64,000 nt of DNA from Lujinxingia vulgaris (GCF_007997015.1 NZ_VOSM01000009.1:143345-207344); one strand, 5' to 3'; counted from the first letter of the stretch, positions 54,887-63,481 are shown. Translations and numbers: made by a program. The notes: generated by a model from the sequence alone, not told the origin.

Positions 54887-56527
54887 TTAGAAGACCAGCG
54901 TGGCACCGGCGGAGACAGCCCAGAACTGCTGCAGGTTGTCGATGCTACCGCGGGCGCTACCGGCGTTGCGGGTGATCTCGATCTCGTAGAACTCACCGGG
55001 AAGGAAGATGCCGCCCATCCCGTAGAGCGAGAGCGCCTCGTTGGCCTGGTAGCTCAGGCTGGCGTTGAGCTCGGTACCCAGCGACTTGCCCAGACGCTGC
55101 TGCGCCTCAAGCTGGTCGCGCGAGTAGCCCGAGGGCAGGCGGTCGCCGGCCGCGTCCAGACGCGCAAAGTCGAGGTTGGTCGAGCCGGTGTCCTGGTACA
55201 TCCAGGCGCCCAGGTCCAGGCGAAGGCCCGGATCAAGGGTCAGCCCCAGCCCGCCGTGAAGGATCTGGGTGCCGCCCTCGCGGCGGATGTCGTGCTCGGA
55301 GTGCGCGATGCCCTCACGGCTCACATACGCCGAGGGACGCCAGCCGTTGTAGCGGCCCATGTTCAGGCCACCGGCGTACGAGCCGCCCATCGACACAAAG
55401 CCGTGGTTGAACTGCAGGCCATCGGCGCCGTACTGCGCGCCGTCGGCACGGAAGTACTGCAGCGCCAGGTGCAGACCGGCCGCGCCCAGGTCCAGGTCAC
55501 CGCTCACGCCGGCACCGAAGGCCTGACCGTCAATGGCCACATCGTGCACGCCGATGTTGACCTCTTTGCGGTCGATGCCGCCGGAGTAGGCGTACTCACC
55601 GTAGGCGCCCAGGCGCGCGGTATCGAGTTCCAGGTAGTAGCTGGCGCGAGCGCCGGCGAGCCAGGAGAAGTCATTGTCCGAGAAGTTACCCAGGGTCCCT
55701 TCGTGGGTGCGATCGGCGCCGGTGCCCGCCCCGCCTATCGAGGCGAAGTAACCGAAGGCGCGCGTTTCAAGCCCGTCAAGCAGGTCGGTGTTCTCGTACA
55801 CACCACCGTAGCGGAAGGTGTTGGTCTCTCCGCGCATGTTGTAGACGAGGTCGCGACCGGCGTGCCAGCGCAGGAAGCTCACCGTATCCGGGCGGCCCTG
55901 CGAGGCGAAGAGGTCAAACGCCAGCAGGCGCAACTTGCCGCCGGCACCGAAGTCGAAGTTCAGGGTCAGGCCGTCGACGTTATCGCGCATGAAGTAGTCA
56001 CGCGGCGTGCCGCCGATGGTGTAGGCCTGGCGACCGAAGCGCGCGTTGAGCTTCACCGCGTCCAGATCCAGCGCCTGCCAGTCCACGTTGAGGTCGTACA
56101 CGTAGAAGAAGCCACCGAAATCGTTGGTGCCACCGAGCTGGTCGCTGCCCCACAGACCGGAGTGGCTCGCGCTGAAGTTAAGCGTGGTGTCGTCGAGCAC
56201 CTTGTAGTTCGCGCCCATTGCGATCGAGGTGTAGGCGAAGGTGTGGCGATCGTCAGTCTCGATGCGCTCCTGGTTGCCGTTCTCTTCATCGAGCTGGCGG
56301 AAGCCGGCGTTATCCGAGGAGTGCACCTCACTGGTCAGGCGGAAGTTCCAGTCCAGGCGCTCCTCTTCAGCCTCTTCCTCTGCCACCGGGGCGATCTCGG
56401 GAGCCTGAAGGCGCTCGGTGGAGACGGCGTCCTCCGGGCTAATCTCCTGAGCCAGCGCCGTCGAAGGCACCACCATCGCTCCCACCAACAACCACGCACC
56501 GGCGCGACCTGCATTGATCTTCATCAT
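54887..56527 (-). CDS. Outer-membrane beta-barrel protein
   Basis: 546 residues. A signal peptide (cleavage after ALAQ) and an acidic, Ala/Glu-rich plug-like segment are followed by about 20 amphipathic strands (LTLNFDFGAGGKLRLLAFDLF, ASYYLELDTARLGAYGEYAY), ending in ATLVF with a C-terminal Phe, the usual BAM recognition signal. It resembles porin-like exporters or alginate-type barrels. It lies in the PLD/lamin-tail operon, 95 bases from the OB-like lipoprotein gene, and may be the transport or display partner of those lipoproteins. Confidence 0.82.
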   Translation of the reverse strand: MMKINAGRAGAWLLVGAMVVPSTALAQEISPEDAVSTERLQAPEIAPVAEEEAEEERLDWNFRLTSEVHSSDNAGFRQLDEENGNQERIETDDRHTFAYTSIAMGANYKVLDDTTLNFSASHSGLWGSDQLGGTNDFGGFFYVYDLNVDWQALDLDAVKLNARFGRQAYTIGGTPRDYFMRDNVDGLTLNFDFGAGGKLRLLAFDLFASQGRPDTVSFLRWHAGRDLVYNMRGETNTFRYGGVYENTDLLDGLETRAFGYFASIGGAGTGADRTHEGTLGNFSDNDFSWLAGARASYYLELDTARLGAYGEYAYSGGIDRKEVNIGVHDVAIDGQAFGAGVSGDLDLGAAGLHLALQYFRADGAQYGADGLQFNHGFVSMGGSYAGGLNMGRYNGWRPSAYVSREGIAHSEHDIRREGGTQILHGGLGLTLDPGLRLDLGAWMYQDTGSTNLDFARLDAAGDRLPSGYSRDQLEAQQRLGKSLGTELNASLSYQANEALSLYGMGGIFLPGEFYEIEITRNAGSARGSIDNLQQFWAVSAGATLVF

Positions 56528-56622
56528 CGTCTTTTCTCTGTACTCTGGCTTTACTCTGCCGATTCCCGCACCCGAAGCGCATCGTCGGCCAATGAAAGGG
56601 CTTCTTCTTGAAGATGTCTCGA

Positions 56623-57528
56623 TCAGGGCTCGACGTACTCGAGCTGACCCAGGGCGGTAATGAGCAGACGCACCCCGAAGCTGTTGATCACTGGCGCGGT
56701 CACCTGGACCACCTCACCGACCTTGGGGCCGATGCCCCGACGTCCCAGCTCCGCGTCGACGCTGGCCAGCCACTCGATGTTCGGATCTTCGAGCGACTGA
56801 ATGCGCATCTCGTTGAAGTTCTGGTTGGTCGGCGCAAGCACCACGCGCCCGGTCACCCGACGCACTTCATAGACGTCGTCGCTGGCGCGGAATGAGCGCT
56901 CCAGCTCCTCATAATGCACGGGCGTGCGATCATCGGGGCTGTTGAGCACCTCCTCATCGCTGTAGGCGAGCACGGCGAGGGAGTCGAAGTTCTTCATGAT
57001 GGCGCGGGCGGTGATGCGCACCCGGTCGCCGATCTCAAACTCCGCGATACGCGAGTCTTTCAGCACCAGGATGCCACCGCTGGAATCTTCGAGCGTGTAG
57101 CTCCCGTAGTAGCGCTGCTCCACGCCGCACACCGAGACTTTCTGGAAGTAGCGCGGATGCGTAGTGACGATGCCCTCGATCTCTACGGGCAGCTCGTTGA
57201 CCACCCCGGGGATCGTCTCATCCCAGTCGCGCTCCGGATCGCAGTCACCCGAGACCGGATAGGGCTCGCCAGGGCTAAAGCCCACCCAGACGGTCTCATC
57301 GGCAAACGCGCCTTTGAGATCCTCAATGGGCAGCTCGCCGGTAAAATCATAAGGCGTGGTCGAAAACGCGATCGGGTCCTGGACCTGACCGTAGTCGCCA
57401 TCGCTGAAGTACTCGCCAGGATCCTCACCCTGCTCCGGCTCCACACATCCGGTGGATCCGATCAGAAGGAGCGCAGCAATGGCACCCCATCGGAGCTGGC
57501 GAGAGCCCGCAATTCGGCTTCGCAACAT
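56623..57528 (-). CDS. Lipoprotein with OB-like region
   Basis: 301 residues from ATG 57528; the earlier in-frame ATG adds only non-signal residues. Lipobox STGC (Cys29). About 145-215 (YGSYTLEDSSGGILVLKDSR, FEIGDRVRITARAIMKNF) has the strand-loop-strand pattern of OB-fold nucleic-acid-binding domains. The rest is unrecognised. It is separated from the next lipoprotein gene by a terminator, and from the barrel gene by 95 bases. Confidence 0.68.
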   Translation of the reverse strand: MLRSRIAGSRQLRWGAIAALLLIGSTGCVEPEQGEDPGEYFSDGDYGQVQDPIAFSTTPYDFTGELPIEDLKGAFADETVWVGFSPGEPYPVSGDCDPERDWDETIPGVVNELPVEIEGIVTTHPRYFQKVSVCGVEQRYYGSYTLEDSSGGILVLKDSRIAEFEIGDRVRITARAIMKNFDSLAVLAYSDEEVLNSPDDRTPVHYEELERSFRASDDVYEVRRVTGRVVLAPTNQNFNEMRIQSLEDPNIEWLASVDAELGRRGIGPKVGEVVQVTAPVINSFGVRLLITALGQLEYVEP

Positions 57529-57585
57529 GGTTGTATCTCGGGGAAGAAAGGGTTGGCAGAAGGCCATATGACCCCCAGAACAGGG

Positions 57586-57633
57586 GCCAAAAGACGACGA
57601 GCCGGCCTGCCCTCATCGGGCAGCCGGCTCGTC
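57586..57633 (-). terminator. Terminator after the acidic lipoprotein gene
   Basis: A very stable 16-17 bp stem (57596-57612 with 57618-57633, one bulged C) around TCATC; on the minus strand it is followed by TCTTTTGG. It separates the gene at 57641 from the downstream operon. Confidence 0.8.
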
Positions 57634-57640
57634 GAAGGGA

Positions 57641-58654
57641 TCAGTCTTCGAAGCTGGGCGGATCGAAGAGCCACCCGAAGTTGATCGTATCAAGCTGCGG
57701 CGAGGGCTGCGGCTCAGCGGCCGGGTCTTCGACGTAGCGCGAATCGTAGGGATGCGGGAAAGCGATGACCGGACCCATGTAGGTCACGCAGTCACCGGTC
57801 TCCAGGAAGCCGGAGCTGGAGCGAAGCACGACCTCGAACTGGCCTTCGTCGCCGTAGACCATCGTGTAGCACATGCTGGAGCCACCGCAGGCTTCCGGCT
57901 CACCGACAAGCTCGCCGCCGACGCGCACAAGCTGCTGGTAGAGATCCATGCTCAGCGCTTCGTTCTCGATATCAACGAAGGGCACGTCGTTGTTGCTGCT
58001 CACAACTTCGAAGCCGCTGACAGTCTTAATCTGCGCCTGACCGGCGTAGTACTGGTAGGACTCGATGGTGAAGTTGAGCTCATCGCCGACCAGAATGCTC
58101 TGCTCGATGGGGGCTTCGTCGAGGTAGAACTTGGCCACGCCGTTGGCATCCTGAACCCAGAAGCGCTGCTGGCCCTGGTCGAAGGCGTTCGACTTAAAGC
58201 TGGTGGCGATGACGATCGCGCCGGTGACTTCCACCGGGGTGTCCAGGGTGATGACGGCCGAGGCGGGGGTTTCGCCTTCGGTCGCCGTCGGCTCAAGCAG
58301 ATTGAGGTAGGCGCCCAGGCCGGCGTCGCTCAGCTCCGCGGTGGTCGAGGGCACGCCGCCGCTGTGGTCGTCGTTGTCGAAGTCGCCGACCTGACCGAAG
58401 AAGAGGCTGTTCTTAACGCAGGTGCCCGGCTGGGGATCGGTGTCCGGCTCGGTGTCCGCGTCCGGCTCGGCGTCCGGCTCGGGGTTGGTGTCTTCGACCG
58501 GATCGACATCTTCATCGCCGGCATCGGGCTCGCCGCCGGTATCTTCGACGGTGTCGTCACCGCTGGGATCTTCGGTTCCGCCACAGGCCGTAAGGGGCGC
58601 GACGGCCAGAGCCATTGAACAGAACATCAACGCCAACAGATTTCGCTTCGACAT
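57641..58654 (-). CDS. Acidic-linker lipoprotein with OB-like region
   Basis: 337 residues from ATG 58654. Lipobox LTAC is followed by a Glu/Asp/Pro linker of about 60 residues (PDAEPDADTEPDTDPQPG) that would hold the domain away from the membrane. The folded part contains FWVQDANGVAKFYLDEAP, then VGDELNFTIESYQYY, an OB-like pattern similar to the lipoprotein encoded at 56623. The function is unknown; a shared surface role with the PLD locus is inferred from position and fold resemblance. Confidence 0.7.
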   Translation of the reverse strand: MSKRNLLALMFCSMALAVAPLTACGGTEDPSGDDTVEDTGGEPDAGDEDVDPVEDTNPEPDAEPDADTEPDTDPQPGTCVKNSLFFGQVGDFDNDDHSGGVPSTTAELSDAGLGAYLNLLEPTATEGETPASAVITLDTPVEVTGAIVIATSFKSNAFDQGQQRFWVQDANGVAKFYLDEAPIEQSILVGDELNFTIESYQYYAGQAQIKTVSGFEVVSSNNDVPFVDIENEALSMDLYQQLVRVGGELVGEPEACGGSSMCYTMVYGDEGQFEVVLRSSSGFLETGDCVTYMGPVIAFPHPYDSRYVEDPAAEPQPSPQLDTINFGWLFDPPSFED

Positions 58655-58988
58655 GTTCGTTTCCTGCATTGTGTGGTCACGTTTTGCTCCGCCTCACATG
58701 AGCGGAGCACCCAACGAGCGCCAGACCTCTGGAAAGCCAACCTGGCTTAAACTCACGATTTTCTAGAGTTTCTGGAAGCCTCTCGGCACCGGACCCTCCG
58801 TTGGGAGCGCTACCTACCACGTGGGATAGGGCGTTTCAACAGCGCACTTCAATTCGTCACACTTTCGTCATGGGAGCAGGCCCATCCCCGCATAAACAGA
58901 TGCCGATCGAGATCCAGGGTGATCGCTTTGAGGTGATGTTCACCGCCCATCCCCGACATCGTTTCGAGCCATCGTGCAACACGTGGCT
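58655..58988. other. Intergenic region between larC and the acidic lipoprotein gene
   Basis: It is relatively AT-rich for this window. It holds a perfect 8-bp hairpin, TGCTCCGC with GCGGAGCA (about 58684-58708), some 30-55 bases upstream of the lipoprotein start, with no T-run. No convincing gene is seen; the plus-strand frame through 58801-59148 runs into larC and is rejected. Confidence 0.5.
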
Positions 58989-60215
58989 TCACTTTGAGAG
59001 ATCGGTGATCAGCGCCGCGGCGGCGCGCTGTGCTTCCAGGTACACGGTATGCACGGGCAGGTGGTGGCGCTCGGCCAGCAGGCGGCAGTCCTCAAACTCC
59101 GGGGTGGCTTTGATAGCCTCATCGCCCAGCCAGCCTACCTTGACGTGAACCTGACCGAAGGTCGTCTCCACCAATCGGCGGCTGCGCCTAAGTTTCACCC
59201 GCGAGACCGGCATCACGCGAACCCCGAAGGTGGTGGTATGCACAAAGATCACCCGCAGAAGCGCCTCAGAGAGCTCCGCCTCACAGAGCACCGAGAGTCG
59301 CTCTCCGCTGCGGCCTTTCTTCATGAGCACCGGCTCGCGCACCACGTCGAGCGCGCCCGCGTCGAAGAGCTGCGCCTCGACCGCAGCCATGAGCTCGGGC
59401 TGTAGATCATCGATCTCGCAGACGAGCTGCACGACCTCGTCGCGCTCCCAGAGTTCGGCGTCGCCCGCCGCACTACCCTGCGACGCCGCCCCCTGCTCCA
59501 TCACCACCACGCGCACCACATTGGAGTGCGACTTAAATTCGCGGGTGCCGCACCCGAATCCGCTGGCCTTGAGCCGCCCCTGACGCTCTCCGGGCTGCGC
59601 GGCCACCGTCGCCAGAATCGCCGCGCCGGTGGGCGTGACAAACTCGGTGGCCACATCCTGGTAGGTGAGCTCAAAACCCTCCAGGAGTTTGGCCGTCGCC
59701 GGCGCGGGCACCGGGATCGTGCCGTGGGCCGTCTCAATGGTGCCGCTCCCCACCGGGATCGCACCGAAAGAGAAGGTCGCATCGACCTCCTCGATCACCC
59801 AGGCCGCCGCCACAAAGTCGAGGATGGAGTCGACCGCGCCGACCTCATGGAAATGCACCCGCTCAAGCGCGATGCCGTGCACCGTGGCCTCAGCCTGACC
59901 GAGGGTCCGAAACATCGCCGTGGCGCGGCGCTTCACCCCTTCGCTTAGCGCGCTGGCAGCGATCATCTCCTCGATCGTGCTCAGGTGGCGGTGGTCGCTC
60001 TCCATGGCCGGGTCCCAGCCCTCAAAGCGCACGTGCACACCCTCAATGGCCCCGCGCACCACACGCTCGCTGATCACACGCACCGGCCCAAGCCCCACCG
60101 ATTGTAGCGCGGCCTCCAGACGCGCCACATCCACCAGGTCCGCGTCGATGGCGGCAGCCAGAAACATATCGCCGGCCAGCCCTCCCAGAAGATCGAGGTG
60201 AATATGCGTCGCCAT
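58989..60215 (-). CDS. larC: Nickel-pincer cofactor biosynthesis protein LarC (nickel insertion)
   Basis: 408 residues. The LarC N-terminal signature HLDLLGGLAGDMFLAA, then HFHEVGAVDSILDFVAAAWV and GTIPVPAPATAKLLEG are characteristic; the C-terminal part starts near VCEIDDLQPELM. LarC uses CTP to insert Ni into the pincer nucleotide. Here LarC is one continuous frame, unlike the Lactobacillus gene that needs a frameshift. It is last in larE-larB-larC, 2 bases after larB. Confidence 0.92.
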   Translation of the reverse strand: MATHIHLDLLGGLAGDMFLAAAIDADLVDVARLEAALQSVGLGPVRVISERVVRGAIEGVHVRFEGWDPAMESDHRHLSTIEEMIAASALSEGVKRRATAMFRTLGQAEATVHGIALERVHFHEVGAVDSILDFVAAAWVIEEVDATFSFGAIPVGSGTIETAHGTIPVPAPATAKLLEGFELTYQDVATEFVTPTGAAILATVAAQPGERQGRLKASGFGCGTREFKSHSNVVRVVVMEQGAASQGSAAGDAELWERDEVVQLVCEIDDLQPELMAAVEAQLFDAGALDVVREPVLMKKGRSGERLSVLCEAELSEALLRVIFVHTTTFGVRVMPVSRVKLRRSRRLVETTFGQVHVKVGWLGDEAIKATPEFEDCRLLAERHHLPVHTVYLEAQRAAAALITDLSK

Positions 60216-60217
60216 AC

Positions 60218-60991
60218 CTACTCCCTTGCGCCGGCGCTGACGCGCTGACCGAACTGATTGATCTTGGTGGCGAGCACCGCCGCCCCAAACCCGTTGTCGA
60301 TGTTCATCACACCGGTCCCTGGCGAGCAGGCGTTGAGCATCGTCAGGAGCGCGGCCACCCCCTTAAAGCTCGTGCCGTAGCCCACGCTTGTGGGCACAGC
60401 GATCACCGGCTGTGAGGCCAGCCCCCCGATCACGCTGGGGAGCGCGCCGTCCATGCCCGCGACGACCACCAGGATCCCGGACTTCTCAATCGTGCCCAGC
60501 TCCACCACCAGGCGGTTGAGCCCGGCCACGCCCACGTCAAAGATCTCGTGGGTGGGATTGCCGAGAAGTCGGCTGGTGACGGCGACTTCCTCGGCCACGG
60601 GCCGGTCGAGCGCCCCGGCGCTGATCACACAGACCGTCGCCCGATCCTCATCGATCTGGGGCGGGAGCGTGGAGACGATGCGCGCCACTTTATAATGCTG
60701 CAACCCATCGAGCTGCGGCCGCAGCGCTTCGAGCACCGGTGCGGTGACCCGGGTGGCAATAAGCTGGTCTCCGGCGCGCGCGTAGCGCTCAAAGATCTCG
60801 GCCACCGCCAGGGGATCTTTACCCTCGGCCAGGATCGCCTCCGGGATGCCCGTGCGCGCCTCCCGCATATGATCAAAGCGCCCGATCAGATGCTCCTCAA
60901 AGGGCTGCTTGACCAGGCGCTCCACCACCTCATCTTCGGCAACTTCGCCCTCGCGATAGGCTCGCAGAAGTTCTCGCACCACATCACTCAC
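60218..60991 (-). CDS. larB: LarB, nicotinate-adenine dinucleotide carboxylase/hydrolase
   Basis: 257 residues. The AIR-carboxylase-like C-terminus is clear: VCVISAGALDRPVAEEVAVT, GMDGALPSVIGGLASQPVIAVPTSVGYG, then NACSPGTGVMNIDNGFGAA. LarB carboxylates the pyridinium ring of NaAD and hydrolyses it to the mononucleotide dicarboxylate, the first step of the nickel-pincer cofactor. The start overlaps the larE 3' end by 8 bases. Confidence 0.93.
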   Translation of the reverse strand: MSDVVRELLRAYREGEVAEDEVVERLVKQPFEEHLIGRFDHMREARTGIPEAILAEGKDPLAVAEIFERYARAGDQLIATRVTAPVLEALRPQLDGLQHYKVARIVSTLPPQIDEDRATVCVISAGALDRPVAEEVAVTSRLLGNPTHEIFDVGVAGLNRLVVELGTIEKSGILVVVAGMDGALPSVIGGLASQPVIAVPTSVGYGTSFKGVAALLTMLNACSPGTGVMNIDNGFGAAVLATKINQFGQRVSAGARE

Positions 60992-61883
60992 CGTCTTGCT
61001 CCTTCACTGAGTCGTTTGAACGCACCGGATTAAGACTTCCCGAGCGAAAGCCCGTCAGATCCAGCGTCACATCGTCAAAGCCCGCGGCCTTCACGCCCCG
61101 CGCGACCTCCCCCAGTACCCGGGGCTCGAGCACACGCGCCATCTCGTCAACGGCCACCTCCACCCGGGCGAGCTCCCCGTGGGCGCGTACCCGAAACTGC
61201 TTAAACCCGAGCCGGTGCAGCACCTCCTCGGCCCTCTCCACTCGCCGCAACCTCTCGCGCGTTACCTCCAGACCGTGAGGAATCCGCGACGACAAACACG
61301 CCATCGCCGGCTTATCCCACACGCTCAACCCCAGCTCCCGCGCAAGCTCTCGCACCTGGTCCTTGGTCACCCCGTGTTTGAGAAGCGGCTGATACACTTT
61401 ACGCGCAGCCATCGCCTCCAGCCCCGGCCGATGGTCCCCCACATCGGAGGCGTTGGTCCCCGATGCCAGCACATCGCAATCGAGGGAGGCGGCAATCGTC
61501 GCGATCTGATCAAAGCGCATCGACTGGCAGAAAAAACACCTCGCCGAGGTGTTCTCCCGAAAACGCGCATCATCAAGCTCGCTGAACTCAATGAGTTCAT
61601 GGCGAATCCCGATCTCCTCGGCCAGCGCACAGGCCTCCTCCAACTCGCGGCCCGCCAGCGTCTCGCTGACTGCCGTCACCGCCCAGGCCTGCTCACCGAG
61701 CGCGCGCTGGGCGATCGCAGCCACCACCGCCGAGTCCACCCCGCCGCTGAACGCCACGACGAGCTTTCCGACCTGCCTCATCTCCTCCTCGATCACCTCC
61801 AGCACCTCCCCGACCGAGAGTCGCCCTTCTCCGACCGAGAGTCGCCCTTCCCCCTTTATTTCTGCCGTCTTCTCACGCATCAT
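60984..61883 (-). CDS. larE: LarE, ATP-dependent sulfur insertase (sacrificial or Fe-S type)
   Basis: 299 residues. PP-loop motif SGGVDS (46-51), Cys pair CFFC (116-119) and Cys196 in ACLSSRIPHG. LarE adds sulfur to the dicarboxylate mononucleotide. The single-Cys type sacrifices its own Cys, whereas three-Cys LarE can bind a 4Fe-4S cluster; the Cys pattern here fits the latter, as inference. The first ~25 residues contain a doubled RLSVGEG block made by two copies of the GACTCTCGGTC repeat (61812-61822, 61833-61843). AGGTGA precedes the ATGATG start. Confidence 0.92.
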   Translation of the reverse strand: MMREKTAEIKGEGRLSVGEGRLSVGEVLEVIEEEMRQVGKLVVAFSGGVDSAVVAAIAQRALGEQAWAVTAVSETLAGRELEEACALAEEIGIRHELIEFSELDDARFRENTSARCFFCQSMRFDQIATIAASLDCDVLASGTNASDVGDHRPGLEAMAARKVYQPLLKHGVTKDQVRELARELGLSVWDKPAMACLSSRIPHGLEVTRERLRRVERAEEVLHRLGFKQFRVRAHGELARVEVAVDEMARVLEPRVLGEVARGVKAAGFDDVTLDLTGFRSGSLNPVRSNDSVKEQDGE

Positions 61884-62194
61884 TCACCTGCCCCGACTGA
61901 CGTTCTGCCCATCTGCAAACCACCTATCACCGCTGCCGCCCCTGCCCTGACACTCCTCCCCACTCTCCCCCGAACGCTCCTCCCCAATCGCCCGCGCCCA
62001 CATCCGCCATCTCGACCCGCATCGCTGACCGAGAGTCGTCGTTTCCCCCGTACTCACGCGCCCAAACGCGACCGAGAGTCGTTTCTCTTCCTTCATTCTC
62101 TGAACGTTTAGCCTCATCGACCTCCCCTCCTCGCGCGAAGATTGCCACGCGGTTTCCCCGGCCTGACGGCACGTCGCAGTCCTGACCGAGAGTC
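61812..62194. repeat. GACCGAGAGTC repeat copies in and downstream of larE's 5' end
   Basis: Five copies of GACCGAGAGTC (complement GACTCTCGGTC): 61812-61822 and 61833-61843 inside larE, 62027-62037, 62070-62080 and 62184-62194 outside. Several are followed by related T/C-rich sequence (CCCCCTTTATT, CTCGCGCCCA). On the minus strand most copies lie 20-40 bases after an ATG and read as Arg-Leu-Ser-Val. No convincing gene is seen in 61884-62230. Confidence 0.8.
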
Positions 62195-62230
62195 GCGCCT
62201 CCCCCTTTATTCTCGCGCCCATCCAGACCA

Positions 62231-62497
62231 TTACCCCTCCCCCTCGACCGCCCAACCTGCCAGGTCCAGCGTCACGTAACGATGTCCCCGATCGGCCAAC
62301 ACTACGGCAAGCTCTCGCAAAACTTCAGCCGAAGGCAGTGCTGCGCCCACCTCGGGCTTAACGACAAGCACGGCCCCGCGCGCCCACGCATCCACGGCGC
62401 TCACCCCTTGCTTCTGGCAGATCGCCACGACCGCCGCCTTCTCCTTCTCGTCCACATCGCCTCCTGACACGCTACTGCCGGTGCTTCCTCCAATCAT
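62231..62497 (-). CDS. Small protein resembling the LarE C-terminal segment
   Basis: 88 residues from ATG 62497; upstream in-frame starts exist to 62665, none with a good ribosome site. The end, VLRELAVVLADRGHRYVTLD followed by LAGW, parallels the LarE tail VLGEVARGVKAAGFDDVTLD followed by LTGF, with the same spacing. No PP-loop is present, so it may be a duplicated LarE tail or a remnant. It lies upstream of larE on the same strand and could be a partner subunit. Start and reality are uncertain. Confidence 0.45.
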   Translation of the reverse strand: MIGGSTGSSVSGGDVDEKEKAAVVAICQKQGVSAVDAWARGAVLVVKPEVGAALPSAEVLRELAVVLADRGHRYVTLDLAGWAVEGEG

Positions 62498-62656
62498 GGC
62501 GCTTCTACCGCCGATCTCCCCCCGGCGACAAGCCCACTCCTCGCGTCCCCTCAGACACTGGCGCACCGCCACGATCCTGTTACACTGCCGCCGCATAATC
62601 TCAGCGAGCACCTCCTTTCGGTGCCCCACACTCTCATGCGTAACGGAGCCCCCACC

Positions 62657-63283
62657 ATGCGGCACATCGTCCTTCTTATGATTCTTCTTTTGGCCGCCCC
62701 CCTGGCCTGTGACTCCACCGACAACACCTCCGCCGAAGCCAGCTCAGAAGCCACCGCAGAAGCCCCCGAGGCTGAAGCAGTCGACGAGCAGGCCCCGACG
62801 GAAGAAGCGGCCGAAGAAGTGACCGACGGTCCCGCAGAGGGCGAAAAAGCGCAGGAGCTTGCCAGCGATCTTGAGCCCGGTGAGACCCGCCACTTTGGCG
62901 CCCCCTTCACCCTTGACGACGAGCCGATGCCCCTCGACCAGGCGCTGGAAGCCTCGCCCGAGGGCACCATCCGCGTCAGCGCCAACATTGAACAGGTCTG
63001 CAAGAAGAAAGGCTGCTGGTTCACGCTTAAGACCGACCAGGTCGAGGAGCCTGTGCGCGTGCGCATGAAGGACTACGGCTTCTTCGTCTCGCGTAACTCA
63101 GACGGCGCCGAGGTCATCGTCGAGGGCACACTCACCGCCACCGTCATCTCCGAGGAGATGGCCCAGCACTACGCCGAAGATCAGGCCGAGGCCACCGGCG
63201 AGCCGGTGGAGAAGGTTGAGGGCGAGCAGAAGAACTATGAGTTTACCGCGACCGGACTGCAGATCACGCAGCCCAGCGCGTAA
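62657..63283 (+). CDS. DUF4920-like lipoprotein
   Basis: 208 residues from ATG 62657 (MRHIVLLMILLLAAPLAC, lipobox PLAC). An acidic Ala/Glu linker of about 60 residues leads to a domain with the DUF4920 pattern: SANIEQVCKKKGCWFTLKTD, then VRVRMKDYGFFVSRNS and AEVIVEGTLTATV. The Cys pair in VCKKKGCW is typical of this family, found in envelope lipoproteins of unknown role. A strong hairpin lies 62 bases after the stop. Confidence 0.8.
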   Translation: MRHIVLLMILLLAAPLACDSTDNTSAEASSEATAEAPEAEAVDEQAPTEEAAEEVTDGPAEGEKAQELASDLEPGETRHFGAPFTLDDEPMPLDQALEASPEGTIRVSANIEQVCKKKGCWFTLKTDQVEEPVRVRMKDYGFFVSRNSDGAEVIVEGTLTATVISEEMAQHYAEDQAEATGEPVEKVEGEQKNYEFTATGLQITQPSA

Positions 63284-63345
63284 CCTCACATCGCCTCAGC
63301 GGTGTGCGAGTTTCGCTCTGCTCCGCGGCTTCGGCGACACATCAC

Positions 63346-63389
63346 GACAAACACCCACCCTGCCAGTACCGGCACAGTGGGTGTTTGTC
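63346..63389 (+). terminator. Long perfect hairpin after the DUF4920-like gene
   Basis: GACAAACACCCAC (63346-63358) pairs perfectly with GTGGGTGTTTGTC (63377-63389), and TGCC/GGCA pairs inside. There is no long T-run, though the 3' arm is T-rich. It is a probable terminator or 3' stabiliser of the plus-strand gene. Confidence 0.55.
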
Positions 63390-63443
63390 ATGTCACCCTC
63401 CCAATCGACCATCCCACACAACCGACAGTCACCCTCACACGAC

Positions 63444-63481
63444 CGACAGTCATCCGAAGCCCCGACAGTCATCCGAAGCCC
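63444..63481. repeat. 19-bp direct repeat, two adjacent copies
   Basis: CGACAGTCATCCGAAGCCC occurs at 63444-63462 and 63463-63481, with a related ACCGACAGTCACC at 63421. Its core GACCGACAGTC (63441-63451) is complementary to GACTGTCGGTC, one base from the larE-associated repeat. A T6 run follows. Confidence 0.7.

Noticed and set aside
58801..59148. Plus-strand 115-codon frame
   Set aside because: Its second half is antisense to larC and the first half lacks a ribosome site; probably chance.
61884..62255. 123-codon minus-strand frame upstream of larE
   Set aside because: Its sequence is dominated by repeat-derived Arg/Leu/Ser/Val and Gly/Glu/Arg stretches with no domain; treated as repeat DNA.
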